This document shows, one piece after another, positions 19,711 through 30,545 of a stretch of DNA of 64,000 nucleotides. How positions within the stretch are numbered: position 1 is the stretch's first letter; each line of letters starts with the position of its first letter. Under the pieces are notes generated by a model that searched no databases, was not told where the DNA came from, and was given only the letters and a program-made list of their open reading frames with translations. Position numbers and translations under genes: made by a program. The stretch is from Prorocentrum cordatum. Its lineage: Eukaryota; Sar; Dinophyceae; Prorocentrales; Prorocentraceae. The DNA is taken from assembly GCA_963575745.1 (NCBI GenBank), contig CAUYUJ010014765.1, positions 67,501-131,500 of the forward strand, read 5' to 3'.

Positions 19711-19711
19711 T

Positions 19712-19856
19712 GGACGGCCTACATGCGGATTCTGTAAGAAAAATTAAATGTAGTCAAAAAGATTCAAAGTAAAAAAGTAATCGACAAATCGTCCCCAGGC
19801 TATCTTTTAACTATTCTGGAATGTTCCTCCTGTAGAGGAACAATGTCCGACTTCAG
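19712..19856 (+). mobile_element. MITE-like element, copy d, left end decayed
   Basis: The right end is clear: TTCCTCCTGTAGAGGAAC then ATGTCCGACTTCAG. The centre contains AAATCGTCCCCAGGCTATCT, also found in copy c at 25952-25975 as AAATCGTACCCAGGCTACCT. The left terminus around TGGACGGCCTACATGCGGA is only loosely alike. No duplication can be defined. Confidence 0.65.
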
Positions 19857-20056
19857 CCTGGTGGAGGTGAGCAGCCATGTCGCCTAGACGGCACGGCTCT
19901 CTCCGGGCCGGGCGCCGCAGGGCGAGCAGGGTCCCTCCCCGTGCGCCAGCCCGCAGGTCGAGGGCGCGGCCCGGGGTGCGGACCTGGGCACGGCCTGCGT
20001 GGCCGCAGGGCCGCGCACAGGGCCGTGCCGAAGGAGCGCCGTCGGGCCTCAGTGGG

Positions 20057-20212
20057 TAGGGGGCCACATGCGAACCCTACCCCTACCCCCCACGAGTTTT
20101 TGAGGGGGAGGGTGGGGTTCACTTTGTTCGAGAGCTCCCGAGCGAAGTGAACCCCACCCTCCCCCTCAAAAAATCGTGGGGGGTAGGGGTAGGGTCCGCA
20201 TGTGGCCCCCTG
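20057..20212. repeat. Long imperfect palindrome (foldback)
   Basis: The left arm runs from GGGGGCCACATGCG (20059) through CCTACCCCTACCCCCCACGA and TTTTTGAGGGGGAGGG to TTCACTT (about 20124). The right arm is its reverse complement, ending CGCATGTGGCCCCC at 20210. The loop is about 18 nt (around CGAGAGCTCCCG). Only a few mismatches interrupt arms of about 66 bp. No coding capacity. Confidence 0.9.
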
Positions 20213-20800
20213 AGTGGGGGCCACCATGGTCCAGACGCCCGCGAGGAGCGACCTTGGCCCCCGCGCCTCCGTGCCCTCGGGGAGGCGGGCCACGCGCGGA
20301 AGGCGCTTTGTAGCGCGGCGAACGCGGGCGTCCGCCGTGCCAGCCGGGTTGAGCTCTGCAGGCGAGGGGCCCGGGGCCACGTTGATGTACAGTGCGGGCG
20401 CGGCCGCGACAGAAACCCTCAGCAACAGAAACCAAGCCCTGACGCGCGCGAGGTGCACCCGAGGGGAAAGCCGGAGCACCCCGAGCGCAGCAGCTTCTTC
20501 CACGGCCGCGGGGAGTCGCCGCGCAGCGCGCGGAGCGAAGAAACCCAGGATACCCCGACGAAAATCGTATGGTGCCTCGCTGCGCGCCCCCGCTGTAGGA
20601 GCTGACGATCCTGACGCGGGAGCGCATCTTGGGGGCCCGCTGCGAGGGAGCTCCAGCACCCGAGCTCGCAGCTCGGGGCCGAGCGCCCACCCCACCACCT
20701 TGCCCCGGTGGGCCTTGTGAAGACGGCACGCGGTCTCTTGTGAAGACTGGCGACAGGGCCAGGAAGATGAGGGCGACGAGACCAACGGGGGGGGGCAGGA
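20213..20800. other. No gene seen; GC-rich
   Basis: Long open frames cross this region on both strands, but composition (Arg, Pro, Ala, Gly) and overlap in three frames indicate GC shadows. No motif recognised. Confidence 0.5.
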
Positions 20801-21090
20801 GGACGGCAGCGTGGAAAACGAGGACGGCAGCGTGGATAGGAGGGGGGAGCGAGGAGGACGAGGACGGGGAGGAGGGGGAGGACGAGGCCCTCGAGGAGGA
20901 GGGCGACGATGAGAAGGACGAGCAGGACAAGGCGGGAGAGGCACAGGACGACGGGGAGGACGACCGGGAGAATGACGAAGTGAAGGCACAGCTTGGAGGA
21001 GAACGAGGAGGACGGTAAGGAGGATGGCAAGGAGGAGGACGACGAAGAGAAAAAGGACGAGAAACACGAGGATAAGGACCTGAAAAAAGC
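20801..21090 (+). repeat. Purine-rich GAGGACGA degenerate repeat
   Basis: Irregular GAGGACGAGG, GGAGGAC and GACGAAGAG units. Open frames read as Glu/Asp-rich or, on the other strand, Ser-rich tracts and are not taken as genes. Confidence 0.75.
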
Positions 21091-21129
21091 GAAGGCCTTT
21101 GGTGCGTGTCGGGGGCTACGATGGGGACT

Positions 21130-22460
21130 ACCATGGACGTCTGAGGCCATCTTCGAGCCTCTATGCAGCCTCTTAGTGCCTCTTGCGTGCTTCTTGGGAG
21201 ACCCTCTGGGGACGTCTGGGCCTCTTTGGAGCATGTTAGTGAACTTTGGGCGTTCTCTTGAGCCGTCTTGGCGCCTCCTTGGGTTATCTTGAGGCTCTCT
21301 TGGGCCGTCTTGGTCCTGGGGCGCTTTTTGAAATCCTCTTGGGGCCCCCTTGGGGCGCTCTTGGGCCCTCTTCTTGGGACACAGAAGGACATGCTAGCAC
21401 TGTGTGCTGACGTTGGAGGCGTGCGTCCGACCAGATCATAGAGTATAACAACATTGTAGTACATCGTTTCCCCAGCGGTGTGCAAGAAAGCGCCCCGCAA
21501 CTGAGCATATACTAGAAGAGTTCTTGGCGCGCGCGTCGCCCCTGCAGGGGTGGGGGGGGGGGGGCGACGCACACATAGTATTTGTATGTTGGGGTGACGC
21601 CGACTGGGTTCTCAGGGGACCGTTGGGAAGTCTTGGAGCGACGTTGAAACCCTCAAGGAGCGATTCCAAGACGATGTTGGTTCAGAGACCCCTCCAGAGC
21701 TGGTGAAGGGTGTCTGCAGCGAAACGGCCAAACTTACGACCCTCGAACCAACGGTCCTCGCTTCAGGCGCTTCCCGTCATGCCTAGGGTTGGATACCTGG
21801 CAGGGTTTCTGCAATCTACCTCTCACCACACTCCCTCGCATGCATCGCCCCGCCCCCACCCCCCTTTTCCCTCGGAGGAATCAATGGATCCGCGCTCCCG
21901 AGGACACGATCCCTTGTTTTTAAACAACAACAAAAAAAACCCGCGCTCCCGAAGCCACGATCCCTTGGAAAAACTATGGGTCCGAGCTCCTGAGCTTCCA
22001 AGATGGCCGAGGCAGGCAATAAGGCGGCCGCCAAGATGGACCAAGATGCCTTCAGGACGGCCAAAAATAACCCCAAGGTGGCCAAAGATGGCCTCAGCAC
22101 GACCTAAGAGGCCCCCAAGACGGCACAAAAGAGCCACAAGAGGTCCCCCAGTAAGGCCCGAATGAGCCGAGATCCTAGGTATCCCTGTGGTTTTTGAAAG
22201 AGGTGGGCGTCTTCACCTTTCCAGGCGTCCTTCAGCTCCAGACGGCCCTAGGGGCCTCTGTGATGGCCCCAAAACGGTCAAAGAGGGCCCCGAAATGACC
22301 CAATCATCCCCCAAGACGGCCTCAAGAGAGCCCAAGAGGGCCCCTAGACGGACAGCCCCAAAGGGGACCAAAGCTGGCCCAGGAGAGCCTCAGGAGGAAC
22401 CTGGGCCCTCGACAGCCCAAGACTCACGAAAGTCTCAAAACGGTTCAAAGTGGCCTTAAC
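21130..22460. repeat. Degenerate decamer-type repeats (CCAAGATGGC / AGGCCCCCAAG)
   Basis: Two blocks, 21130-21365 (GCCTCTTGGG-like units) and 21985-22450 (CCAAGATGGCC and AAGAGGCCCCCAAGACGG-like units). The same theme recurs at 25305-25460 and 56650-56810. No gene is seen between 21365 and 21985. Confidence 0.6.
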
Positions 22461-22554
22461 GACCACCAAGCCTGCGCCAGCGGAGCTCTAGACAGCCACA
22501 AGGCGTCCCAAATGAGCTCCAGTGGACACGAAGTGGTGTCACATGTGGCGGTCG

Positions 22555-22599
22555 TCCTCATTCTCCTCCTCCTCCTCCTCCTCCTCCTCCTCCTCCTCC

Positions 22600-22651
<52 letters not shown>

Positions 22652-22760
22652 CCTCATCCTCATCATCATCATCATCATCATCATCAGCATCATCATCATC
22701 ATCAGCATCATCATCATCATCATCAGCATCATCATCATCATCATCCTCATCATCACCACC

Positions 22761-22794
<34 letters not shown>

Positions 22795-22978
22795 CCACCA
22801 CCATCACCAGCATCATCATCATCATCATCAGCATCATCATCATCATCATCAGCAGCATCATCAGCATCAGCATCATCATCATCATCAGCATCAGCATCAG
22901 CATCAGCATCAGCATCATCGTCATCGTCATCATCATCATCATCAGCAGCAGCAGCATCAACATCAACATCAGCATCGG

Positions 22979-23027
<49 letters not shown>

Positions 23028-24613
23028 GTCAGCCCTCCTTATCCTCCTCCTCATCCTTCTCCTTCGCCACCTTCTCCTCCTCCTCCTCCTTCTCCTCCTC
23101 GCTCCCTCTCTCCCTCCCCTCCCCTCCCTCCCTCCCTCCCTCCTCCTCCTCCACCTCCGCCTCCGCATCCTCCTCCTCGTCCTCCTCCTCCTCCGCTTCC
23201 TCCTCCTCCGCCATCTCCTCCTCCTCATTCTCCACCTCCATCTCCTCGTCATCGTATCGTCAACATCCTTCTCATCTGCATCAGCATCAGCATCAGCAGC
23301 GTCTTTATCAACATCAGCAGCATCAGCATCATCATCATCAGCAGCATCAGCATCATCAGCAGCATCAGCATCATCAGCAGCAGCATCAGCATCAGCATCA
23401 GCATACTCATCATCAGCATCGGCATCAGCGGCATCATCAGCAGCATATCATCAACATCATCATCAGGATTGTCATCAGCATCACCATCAGCAGCATCAGC
23501 ATCACCATCATCAGCCGCAGCATAAACAGCATCATCAGCATCATCCTTATCATCATCAGCATCATCATCATCAGCATCACCATCGACGGCCTCAAGCACC
23601 ATCAGCATCATCATAATAATAATCTTCATCAGCATCATCATCGTCCCATGATCGTCCGCATCAACATCACCATGGTCATCAGCAGCATCATCAGCAACAG
23701 CAGCATCATCAGCAGAATCACCATCAGCAGCAGCATCATCATCATCGGCAGCATCATCATCGTCGTCGTCGGCATCGACATCATCATCAGCAGCGGCATC
23801 ATCCTCATCAACATCGCCGTCAGCATCAGCATCATCAACATCATCAGCAACAACGTCATCATCATCGTCGTCAGCATCATCATCAGCAGCAGCAGCATTA
23901 TCATCATCAGCATCAGCATCATCATCATCAGCAGCAGCATCAGCATCAGTTACATCGTCATCATCATCATCATCATCATCAGCAGCATCATCATCATCAG
24001 CATCATCATCAGCAATACCAGAATCATCAACATTATCATCTTGTTCCCCCTCCTTCTCCTCCTCCTCCGCTGCCTTCTCCTCTCCCTCAACCTCCACCTC
24101 CTCATCAACGTATCTGCAACATGCTCCTCATCTTCATCAGCATCAGCATCAGCATCAGCATCAGCAACAGCATCATCATCAGCATCAGCAGCATCATCAC
24201 CAGCAGCATCATCATCATCATCATAATCAGCATCACCTCGTCATCATCAGCATCATCAGCATCAGCATCAGCATCATCAGCATCAGCATCAACAGCATCA
24301 TCAGCACCATCAACATAAGTTGCATCATCATCAGTACCAGTATCATAGCATTCTTATCGTCAACAGCATCTTCAACATCATCAGCATAATCATGCTCATC
24401 ATCATCAACATCAGCATCATCAGTCGTATCAGCATCATCATCATCATCATCATCATCGTCATCATCATCATCGTCATCAGCAGCATCATCATGATCATCA
24501 TCAGCACCATCAACATCATCATAATCATCATCAACAACATCTTCAACACCATCAGCATCATCATCCTCATCCTCATCCTCATCCTCATCAGCATCATCAG
24601 CAGCAGCAAAATT

Positions 24614-24647
<34 letters not shown>

Positions 24648-25030
24648 GCATCATCATCATCATCATCATCATCATCATAATCAGCATCACCATCATCATC
24701 GTCATCGTCATCCTCATCCTCATCATCATCAGCATAATCGTCATCATAATCAGCAGCAGCATCAGCATCAGCATCATCATCACCATTATCAGCATCATCC
24801 TCTTGATCATCAACAGCATCATGTGCATAATCATCATCAGCAGCAGCATCAATGTTAGCATCATCATAGTTATCCGCATCATTATCCTCCTCTTCCTCCT
24901 CATCATCGTCGTCATCATCCTCAGTATCAACAGCCTCATCATCATAATGAGCATCATCATCAGCATCATCAGCATCAGTATCATCATCAGCATCGGCGTC
25001 GTCGTCATGGTCGTAGTCATCGTCATGATC
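22555..25030. repeat. 2.5-kb CAT-type microsatellite with CAG and CTC interruptions
   Basis: Runs of CAT on the plus strand, opening with (CTC)n at 22560-22600, broken by CAG, CAC and CGT triplets and by CTC-rich islands at 23035-23250 and 24045-24105. Because the unit is a triplet, every frame stays open for hundreds of codons and reads as polyserine, polyisoleucine, polyaspartate or polymethionine. None is supported as a gene. Confidence 0.95.
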
Positions 25031-25299
25031 CAACACCGACACAACGCGGAAGAGCACGTCACATGTTGCGGCTTTCCCAAACCTCCGAACACGAGTTGCC
25101 ACGCGTTACGGCTTCCCGTCAATCGCCACCCGAGGTGCTGGGTTACTCCTCCCCCTCACCCCCTCCTCGTCCTCCTCTTTTCTCTCCTTCGCAGAGGAAG
25201 GGAGGTCCCTGGAACTACCCTTCTGAAAGATGGCGCACGCTGCCAACAAAAGCATGTCTGCAACGCGCGCACAAAGCCTGGAGATTCCGCCTCCAAGCC

Positions 25300-25465
25300 G
25301 CCCAGGCTGGCCTCCAGGATGGTGCCAAGATGGCTCCTAGATGGCCCTGTATGGCTCCAGGACGGCTCCAAGATGGCTCCAGGATGCTCTCCAAGATTGC
25401 TCCACGATGGCCTCCAAGATGGCTCCAAGATGGCCGCCAAGATGGCCCCGTATGGCCTTGTGTGG
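25300..25465 (+). repeat. CCAAGATGGC-type tandem repeat
   Basis: Degenerate units of 10-13 bp such as CCAAGATGGCTCCAGGA. Same theme as at 21985-22450 and 56650-56810. Confidence 0.75.
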
Positions 25466-25599
25466 CCTGCCAGGAGGCCCGCCAAGCCCTCCAGCACGGC
25501 CAGGATGGCCCCCCACGACGGGCCCGCCAGCGGGGGCTCCAGACCCGCGTGCCCGGGGCCATCATCTTTCGTGCACACCTGCCACCCTCCCCAGGGGAA

Positions 25600-25680
25600 C
25601 AAAGGTCCAGCGCCGATCCGAGAAATCCGCGCGGACCTCAGAACTCTTATGTTTATGTCATTCTTCGTTCCCCTACTCCC
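25600..25680 (+). repeat. Single arm of the R3 foldback family
   Basis: CAGCGCCGATCCGAGAAATC, then CGCGCGGACCT and TCTTATGTTTATGTCATTCT, close to one arm of the foldback at 28450-28655 and part of the one at 28000-28160. The other arm is absent here. Confidence 0.75.
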
Positions 25681-25857
25681 CCCCTTCCTCTTCCTCCTCC
25701 TCGCCCTCATCCTCATCTTGCAGGGCGAGTCCCCGCCGCATGCCCTGGGGCAGCCGCGCGCTCGAAGAGGCCCTGCGCTCCGCGCAGGTGCAGCGCCGCG
25801 CAGGAAGCCCCCTGGGGCCGTCTGGGCGCCCTCACGAGCAATCTTTGACGCCTTGCG

Positions 25858-26016
25858 TTAGGTCGGACATGTCCCCATACAGACGGATTTTGGCTGAAAA
25901 ATAAAACACTGTGAAAATATACTCGGAAAGATTCGCAAACACTGGAAAAATCGTACCCAGGCTACCTTTTGACCAGTTTTGCATACTCCTCCAGCAGAGG
26001 GACATGCCCGACTCAA
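25858..26016 (+). mobile_element. MITE-like inverted-repeat element, copy c
   Basis: About 159 bp from TTAGGTCGGACATGTCCCC to GGGACATGCCCGACTCAA. The flanking 8-mers GCCTTGCG (25850-25857) and ACCTAGCG (26017-26024) agree at six of eight bases, as expected for an aged 8-bp duplication. The AT-rich centre shares AAATCGTACCCAGGCTACCT with copy d. No coding capacity. Confidence 0.75.
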
Positions 26017-26399
26017 ACCTAGCGCGCATCGCTGGACCGGCCCCCGCACACACCGGCGCCTCGGCCCCGCAGGTCGCCCGACCCGCCCGGGCGAGCATGT
26101 GCGCGCCTGTCCCCGCCGAGGGGGGCGGCCCGGCGGGGCCGAGATGCCACGGCCCCGGCGGGGGCGGGGACGGGTCGGGCGATGCCGCACTCGGGTCCGC
26201 AGCACAAGGGGGCCGCGGGGACGGGCCCGCCGCAGCCGCCCGCGGAGGCGGGCGCTCAGTCCTCGTACACTTCTGGCTGGGCCTGCCCGCGGGCCGGGCG
26301 CGCGCGCGAGCCCCCGAGACAGCCCTCGGGAGCCCTCGTGGGCGTCCCCCCGGCGCCCCCCGAAGTCCCAGGCGGCTCCGGAGGCCCTCGGGCCCCAGG
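26017..26399. other. No gene seen; GC-rich
   Basis: Overlapping Arg/Gly/Pro-rich open frames on both strands without recognisable domains. Confidence 0.5.
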
Positions 26400-26578
26400 A
26401 GTAAAGGGGCCCTGGGACACACAAATAAATGCACACAAATAGCAGGATCCCCCATATATTTCCATGTTTTTTCTTGGTTCTTGTCTTCCCCCCCCACTTC
26501 CCATGATTTCCAATATTTTCCCTGGAATCGACGATTAATTGTGTCTGTGTGTGTGTTTTCCCCTCCTGACGAAGGGGG
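26400..26578 (+). repeat. Dispersed repeat R1, complete copy
   Basis: From AAGGGGCCCTGGGACACACA through CTTGGTTCTTGTCTTCCCCC to GTGTCTGTGTGTGTG and CTCCTGA. Closely similar over its length to 51650-51815, and its right end to 1-40. Pyrimidine-rich centre, no open frame, no inverted ends seen. Confidence 0.8.
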
Positions 26579-26711
26579 GCCAGCGGGCGCGTCCTGGGGC
26601 CTTCGGAGGCTTCCAGAGGCTCTCAGAGGGAGGCCTCCAGGCCACCAGCCCAGACCGGGACAAATAGAAAAGCCAAAGACGCATAAACCCAGACTTTGGG
26701 AGGCCCGCGCG

Positions 26712-26800
26712 TATTTTATCAGCCTGGAACATATCCCTATCCCTATGTTGGGCATCGCCTCATCACGATGGCGATCTTAGGGATTTCCTCAGTTTCTGAA
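26712..26800 (+). repeat. Repeat R2, inverted partner of 28905-28975
   Basis: TCAGCCTGGAACATATCCCT through TGTTGGGCATCGCCTCATCA to CTTAGGGATT is the reverse complement of 28905-28975 with few changes. Related, more diverged arms lie at 27945-28015 and 28810-28880. Confidence 0.75.
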
Positions 26801-26844
26801 GGTGTATCCTAAGATTGGAAAGAGCGTGTTCTACCGCTGCTGGC

Positions 26845-27065
26845 GGAAAACCGGGGGGGGTCACTACCGGTTCGAACCCCTCCCCCCCCCCCCCCCCCCC
26901 TCCGGAAAACCAGGGGGGGTCACTGCCGGTTCGAACCCCTCCCCCCCCCCCCCCCCTGCTCATCATGGGGGGGGGGGGTCACTACCGGTTCGAACCCCTC
27001 CCCCCCCCCCCCCTCATCCGGAAAACCGGGGGGGGTCACTACCGGTTCGAACCCCCCCCCCCTCG
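26845..27065 (+). repeat. C/G-tract repeat, about 57-bp unit, left arm
   Basis: Four units of GGAAAACC, a G run, TCACTACCGGTTCGAACCCC and a C run. The part ACCGGTTCGAACC is itself nearly palindromic. These units recur inverted at 27712-27860. Confidence 0.85.
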
Positions 27066-27711
27066 AAAACCGAGTGGGGGTGCGGACAGTGGTGGGGACG
27101 GTGTTGGTGGGGACAGTGGTGAGGGGATAGCGGGACAGTGGTGGGGACAGTGGGACAGTGGGACAGTGGTGGGGACGGTAGTGGTGGGGACAGTGGTGGG
27201 GACAATGGTGGGAACAGGGGGGGACAGTGGACAGTGGTGGTGACGGTGGTGGTGGGGACAGTGGTGTGGGGACAATGGGAATGAGGTGGAAACAGTGGGA
27301 CAGTGGAGGGTACAATGGTGGTGGGGACAGTGGTGAGGCGGTGGCGAGGACGGCGGCGGGACAATGGGACAGAGGTACAGTGGGGAAAGTGGTGGGGACA
27401 GTAGGGACAGTGGTGGGAACAGTGGGACAGCTCAGTGGGACAGCGGAGGAGTCAGTGGGACAGTGGTGACAGTGGGGATAGTCGGGCAATGGTTGGGGCC
27501 GTGGAGACAGTGGGGAGAGTGGAACCGTGGTGGGAACAGTTCTGGGGACAGCGGGGACAGTGCGACAGTGGTGGGGCCACTGGTGGGGACAGTAGGGGCG
27601 GTGGTGGAACCAGTGGGGACAGCGGTGGTGAGGACAGTGGTGCTGGGAACACCAGTGGGGGATGTGATGCGGACGGTGGTGGGGACCGGGAGTCGTTTGC
27701 TGGCGGTGAGT
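27066..27711 (+). repeat. GTGGGGACA minisatellite
   Basis: About 640 bp of GGTGGGGACAGT-like units of 9-12 bp. Lies exactly between two inverted C/G-tract arms. Confidence 0.9.
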
Positions 27712-27862
27712 AGGGGGGGGGGGGGCGAACCGGTAGTGACCCCCCCGGTTTTCCGGATCCGGAGGGGGGGGGGGGGGGGGGTTCGAACCAGTAGTGACCC
27801 CCCCCCGGTTTTCGAGCGGGAGGGGGGGGGGGGGGAGGGGTTCCAGCAGGGGGGGGGGATTT
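27712..27862 (-). repeat. C/G-tract repeat, inverted right arm
   Basis: Two to three units with GGCGAACCGGTAGTGACCCC and CCGGTTTTCCGG, the reverse complement of the 26845-27065 units. The long G runs make exact lengths uncertain. Confidence 0.85.
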
Positions 27863-27929
27863 TCGGAGGGGGGGGGGGGGGGGGGCGACCCCCGGGTTCT
27901 GGAGGAAAAGGTTGGCAATTTTCCACAGT

Positions 27930-28165
27930 AAAGCGGCGGTGGATCACGCTCTCTCTAAGATTGTCATCTCCTCTTAGCGTGCCAACCTTAGGAATAGGGA
28001 TACGTTCGCGGCTGGTGAGTATTTCTTGGATCGGCGCTGGAATCCCCCCCTCCCTGGCGCGCGAGCGCGCTAGGGACGGTGCCGGCGGCGCCGCCGGGGG
28101 GGCCAGCGCCGATCCGAGAGATCCGCGGGGAGCTCCGGAGGCGTATGTTTATGCTGCTCTCTTCG
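27930..28165. repeat. Foldback element, R3 type, diverged copy
   Basis: The left arm ends in TCTTGGATCGGCGCTGGAA and the right arm starts CCAGCGCCGATCCGAGAGATC, around a GCGCGCGAGCGCGC centre. The outer left end carries an R2-like stretch (ATAGGGATACG). Confidence 0.7.
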
Positions 28166-28444
28166 TCGAACAAGTGCAGGGAGCAGGCGGCGCGGGGATC
28201 CAGCGCGGCCCACCCAGAGGGCCCCGCAGGGCACCAGAGCAGGCCTCGGGGCAGCAGGTGCTCGAGCGGCACCGCGACCCGTGAAACCCAGCGCAGGGCG
28301 TCGACCGGTAGGGCAGCAGATGCTCGAGCGGGGCCCCGAGTGCCCTCGGACTGCACGCAGGAGCGGCACCGCGGCGAGTTCGTGTCGTGACGGCCCTGGC
28401 GATGGTTTTTTATGTCGCCGCGTGGATCGAGCAAGCTTGGAAAA

Positions 28445-28660
28445 TCTAGGGGGAACGAAGAATGACACAAACATAAAAGTTCGGAGGTCCGCGCGGATTT
28501 CTCGGATCGGCGCTGGAACCCCTCCCTGGCGCGCGGAGCGCGCCAGGGGCAGCGCCGCCGGAAGCGCCGCCTGGCGGGCCCAGCACGGATCCGAGACATC
28601 CGCGCGGAACTCCAATTTTTTATGTTTATGTCAGTCCTCGTTCCCCGGAAATCGACCGCT
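28445..28660. repeat. Foldback element, R3 type, best copy
   Basis: Arms of about 85 bp: left GGGAACGAAGAATGACACAA through TCTCGGATCGGCGCTGGAAC; right CCAGCACGGATCCGAGACAT through TTATGTTTATGTCAGTCCTC to GTTCCC. The centre contains a second small palindrome (CTGGCGCGCGGAGCGCGCCAG). No target duplication seen. Confidence 0.8.
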
Positions 28661-28804
28661 TCTCGATCGCCAGATCGTGCCGTATTGGCTGATTCCTGGG
28701 GGGGGGGGCTGGCGGCGTTCTTCCTAAGGAGTGCCCGCGGCGGGGTCGCCGCCGAGGCGGCGGCACAGCGCGAGCCTGCCGTGGGCGAAAAAGCGGCCTC
28801 TGGC

Positions 28805-28985
28805 GCGCGGATTGTTTACCAGCCTCGAACTTATCCCTATCCCTAAGATTGACACGCCAAAAGGCGATGACAGTCTTAGGGATCCACCCTCAAAAAATAA
28901 GGGAATCCCTAAGACTGGCATCGTGATGAGGAGATGCCCAGCATAGGGATAGGGATATGTTCCAGGCTGGTAAATTGTGGAGGGG
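28805..28985. repeat. Foldback element, R2 type
   Basis: The left arm (TTACCAGCCTCGAACTTATC, CCTATCCCTAAGATT) and right arm (GGGATAGGGATATGTTCCAG, GCTGGTAAA) are inverted. The right arm is also the inverse of 26712-26800. Confidence 0.75.
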
Positions 28986-29655
28986 GGGGGCCGCGATGGG
29001 AGGCCGAGTCCAAGCAATCAGTGTCAAAGGAGCGCCAGCCGGTGCTGGCGGGACCCCTGTGGGCCCCCCCGCGCGGGAGGTCACTCCGGCGACGGGTCAC
29101 TCTTGCGCGCAGCCTTGCCTTGCCTGGCCAGGGGTAGTAGATATGTACAGATCTCGTCACCCGATTGTCGGGTACGTCCGTGAGGGGGGCGTCCAAGAGG
29201 GGGGGTCCGCAAATCACTGCTCAAGGCACGTACGAGGACAACGGGGGGCCAGGGGACGCGCTGAAAGAATCATAACTCGGGCCTCTGGAGGCCGTTCGGA
29301 AAGATCAGGGCACCCCTGGAAAGTTCTCGACGAGGCTCAGCTGCTGAAGACATGCCGAGGTGAGAAAACCTCCGAGGGCCAACGAAAAAGCTCGCCCCCC
29401 GTAAAAAGCTCTTTCCCCCCCCAGCCCACGGGGTCCTGACCCCCTCCTGTCGGCGGCCAGCGATGGGGGGGAAGGTGAGAAGGAGGAGGTCCTCTTGGAA
29501 GGCGGCAGGGCTTCTCAGAGGGCCCGAGGCCTTGCGAGCCTTCTGACAAGGCCTTCAGGCAGAAAAGTCTGTAGACCATGCCCAAAATACCCTGGGGGGT
29601 GGGCGAGGGTCCTGATCGAGGGCCTGGTCCTAAAAAATCCCTCACATACATGCAC
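28986..29655. other. No gene seen
   Basis: No supported reading frame and no clear repeat, apart from a short CTTCTGAGAAGG-like stretch near 29500-29560. Confidence 0.5.
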
Positions 29656-29657
29656 GC

Positions 29658-29659
29658 AC

Positions 29660-29721
<62 letters not shown>

Positions 29722-29740
29722 GCAACAACAACAACAACCA
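29658..29740 (+). repeat. (CAA)n microsatellite, array copy 1
   Basis: About 27 nearly pure CAA triplets. On the minus strand it is the (TTG)n tail that follows SINE-like unit 1. Confidence 0.95.
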
Positions 29741-30040
29741 TTTTAAGGCTGTACGCTCTTACTTGCCCGCGAGTCATTCAACACGTATACCCTACACCCT
29801 CGATACCCGCCCTCTTCGTCTTCGATCACACCCCTTTCGGGGGGATTATTTCTCTTTGCTGGGGCCGGCGGGCTTAGACGTACGGGCAAACCGGAACGGG
29901 CGGACAATCCTTCGGGGGCGTACATCTCTCTGCCCGCCATTGGAATTGGCGCGGGCCCTGCAAGAGGAGGAGGGGAAGAACGAGGGAGAGTGGGAGGAAG
30001 GGGAGGGGGAAGGACGAAGGAAGAGGGAAGATACCACGTT
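29741..30040 (-). repeat. SINE-like unit S, copy 1
   Basis: About 290 bp shared with copy 2 (30797-31055), and for the first 125 bp with copies 3 (33592-33717) and 4 (34614-34735). Shared parts include CGCTCTTACTTGCCC, CGATACCCG, CTTCGTCTTCGATCACACCC and a GGGGGGATTATTTCT end. Read on the minus strand, every copy ends in (TTG)n, as a retroposed short element with a simple-repeat tail would. TTCGATCACACCC resembles a pol III B box, but I see no convincing A box. Confidence 0.6.
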
Positions 30041-30084
30041 GTGAAGGCGTCCTTGGCGCGTGCGTGGTTCCTGAGCGCCGAAAC

Positions 30085-30545
30085 GCAATTCCAGAATAAT
30101 GTGTGAGGACGTCGCACGCGAGAGCGCAGTCCTGAGTACATTGTGAGGAAATCTCAGGCGGAAGCAGGGGCCCTGACTAAGTTGCGAGGAAGTCTCAAGC
30201 GGGAGCGCCGTTCCTGAGCAAATTGCACGGAAGTCTCAGGCGGGAGCGGGGGTCCTCACTAAATTGCGAGGAAGTCTCAGGCGGGAGCGCCGTTCCTGAG
30301 TCAATTGCGCGGAAATGTCAGGCAGGAGCGGGGGTCCTGAGTAAAATTCGAAGAAGTCTCAGGCGGGAGCGCCGTTCCCACGTAAATTGCACGGAAGTCT
30401 CAGGCGGGAGCGGGGGTCTTGATTACATTGCGAGGAAGTCTCAACGGGAGCGCCTTTCCTGAGTAAATTGCGCGGAAGTCTCAGGCGGGAGCGGGGGTCC
30501 TGAGTAAAAATCGAGGAAGTCTCAGGCGGGAGCCGTTGTTGTTGT
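30085..30545 (+). repeat. Minisatellite, about 42-46-bp unit, block 1
   Basis: About ten units of GAAGTCTCAGGCGGGAGCG, then CCTGAGTAAATTGCG or GGGGTCCTGACTAAATTGCG, in rough alternation. Further blocks lie at 31405-31880, 33720-34170 and 35270-35470. Confidence 0.85.

Noticed and set aside
19853-21572. Frames of 404 and 468 codons on the minus strand
   Set aside because: They cross the 20.06-kb palindrome and a GAGGAC repeat; composition is Arg/Pro/Ser-rich with no recognisable motif.
22512-25861. Very long open frames of polyserine, polyisoleucine, polyaspartate and polymethionine
   Set aside because: They are translations of the CAT microsatellite in every frame; no non-repeat domain is attached.
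25858-26755. Gene on the minus strand of about 307 codons
   Set aside because: The frame runs through MITE copy c and the R1 repeat, and no part resembles a known domain.
29820-29850. tRNA-derived promoter in SINE-like unit S
   Set aside because: CTTCGATCACACCC resembles a B box, but no A box is found at a suitable distance and no cloverleaf can be drawn.
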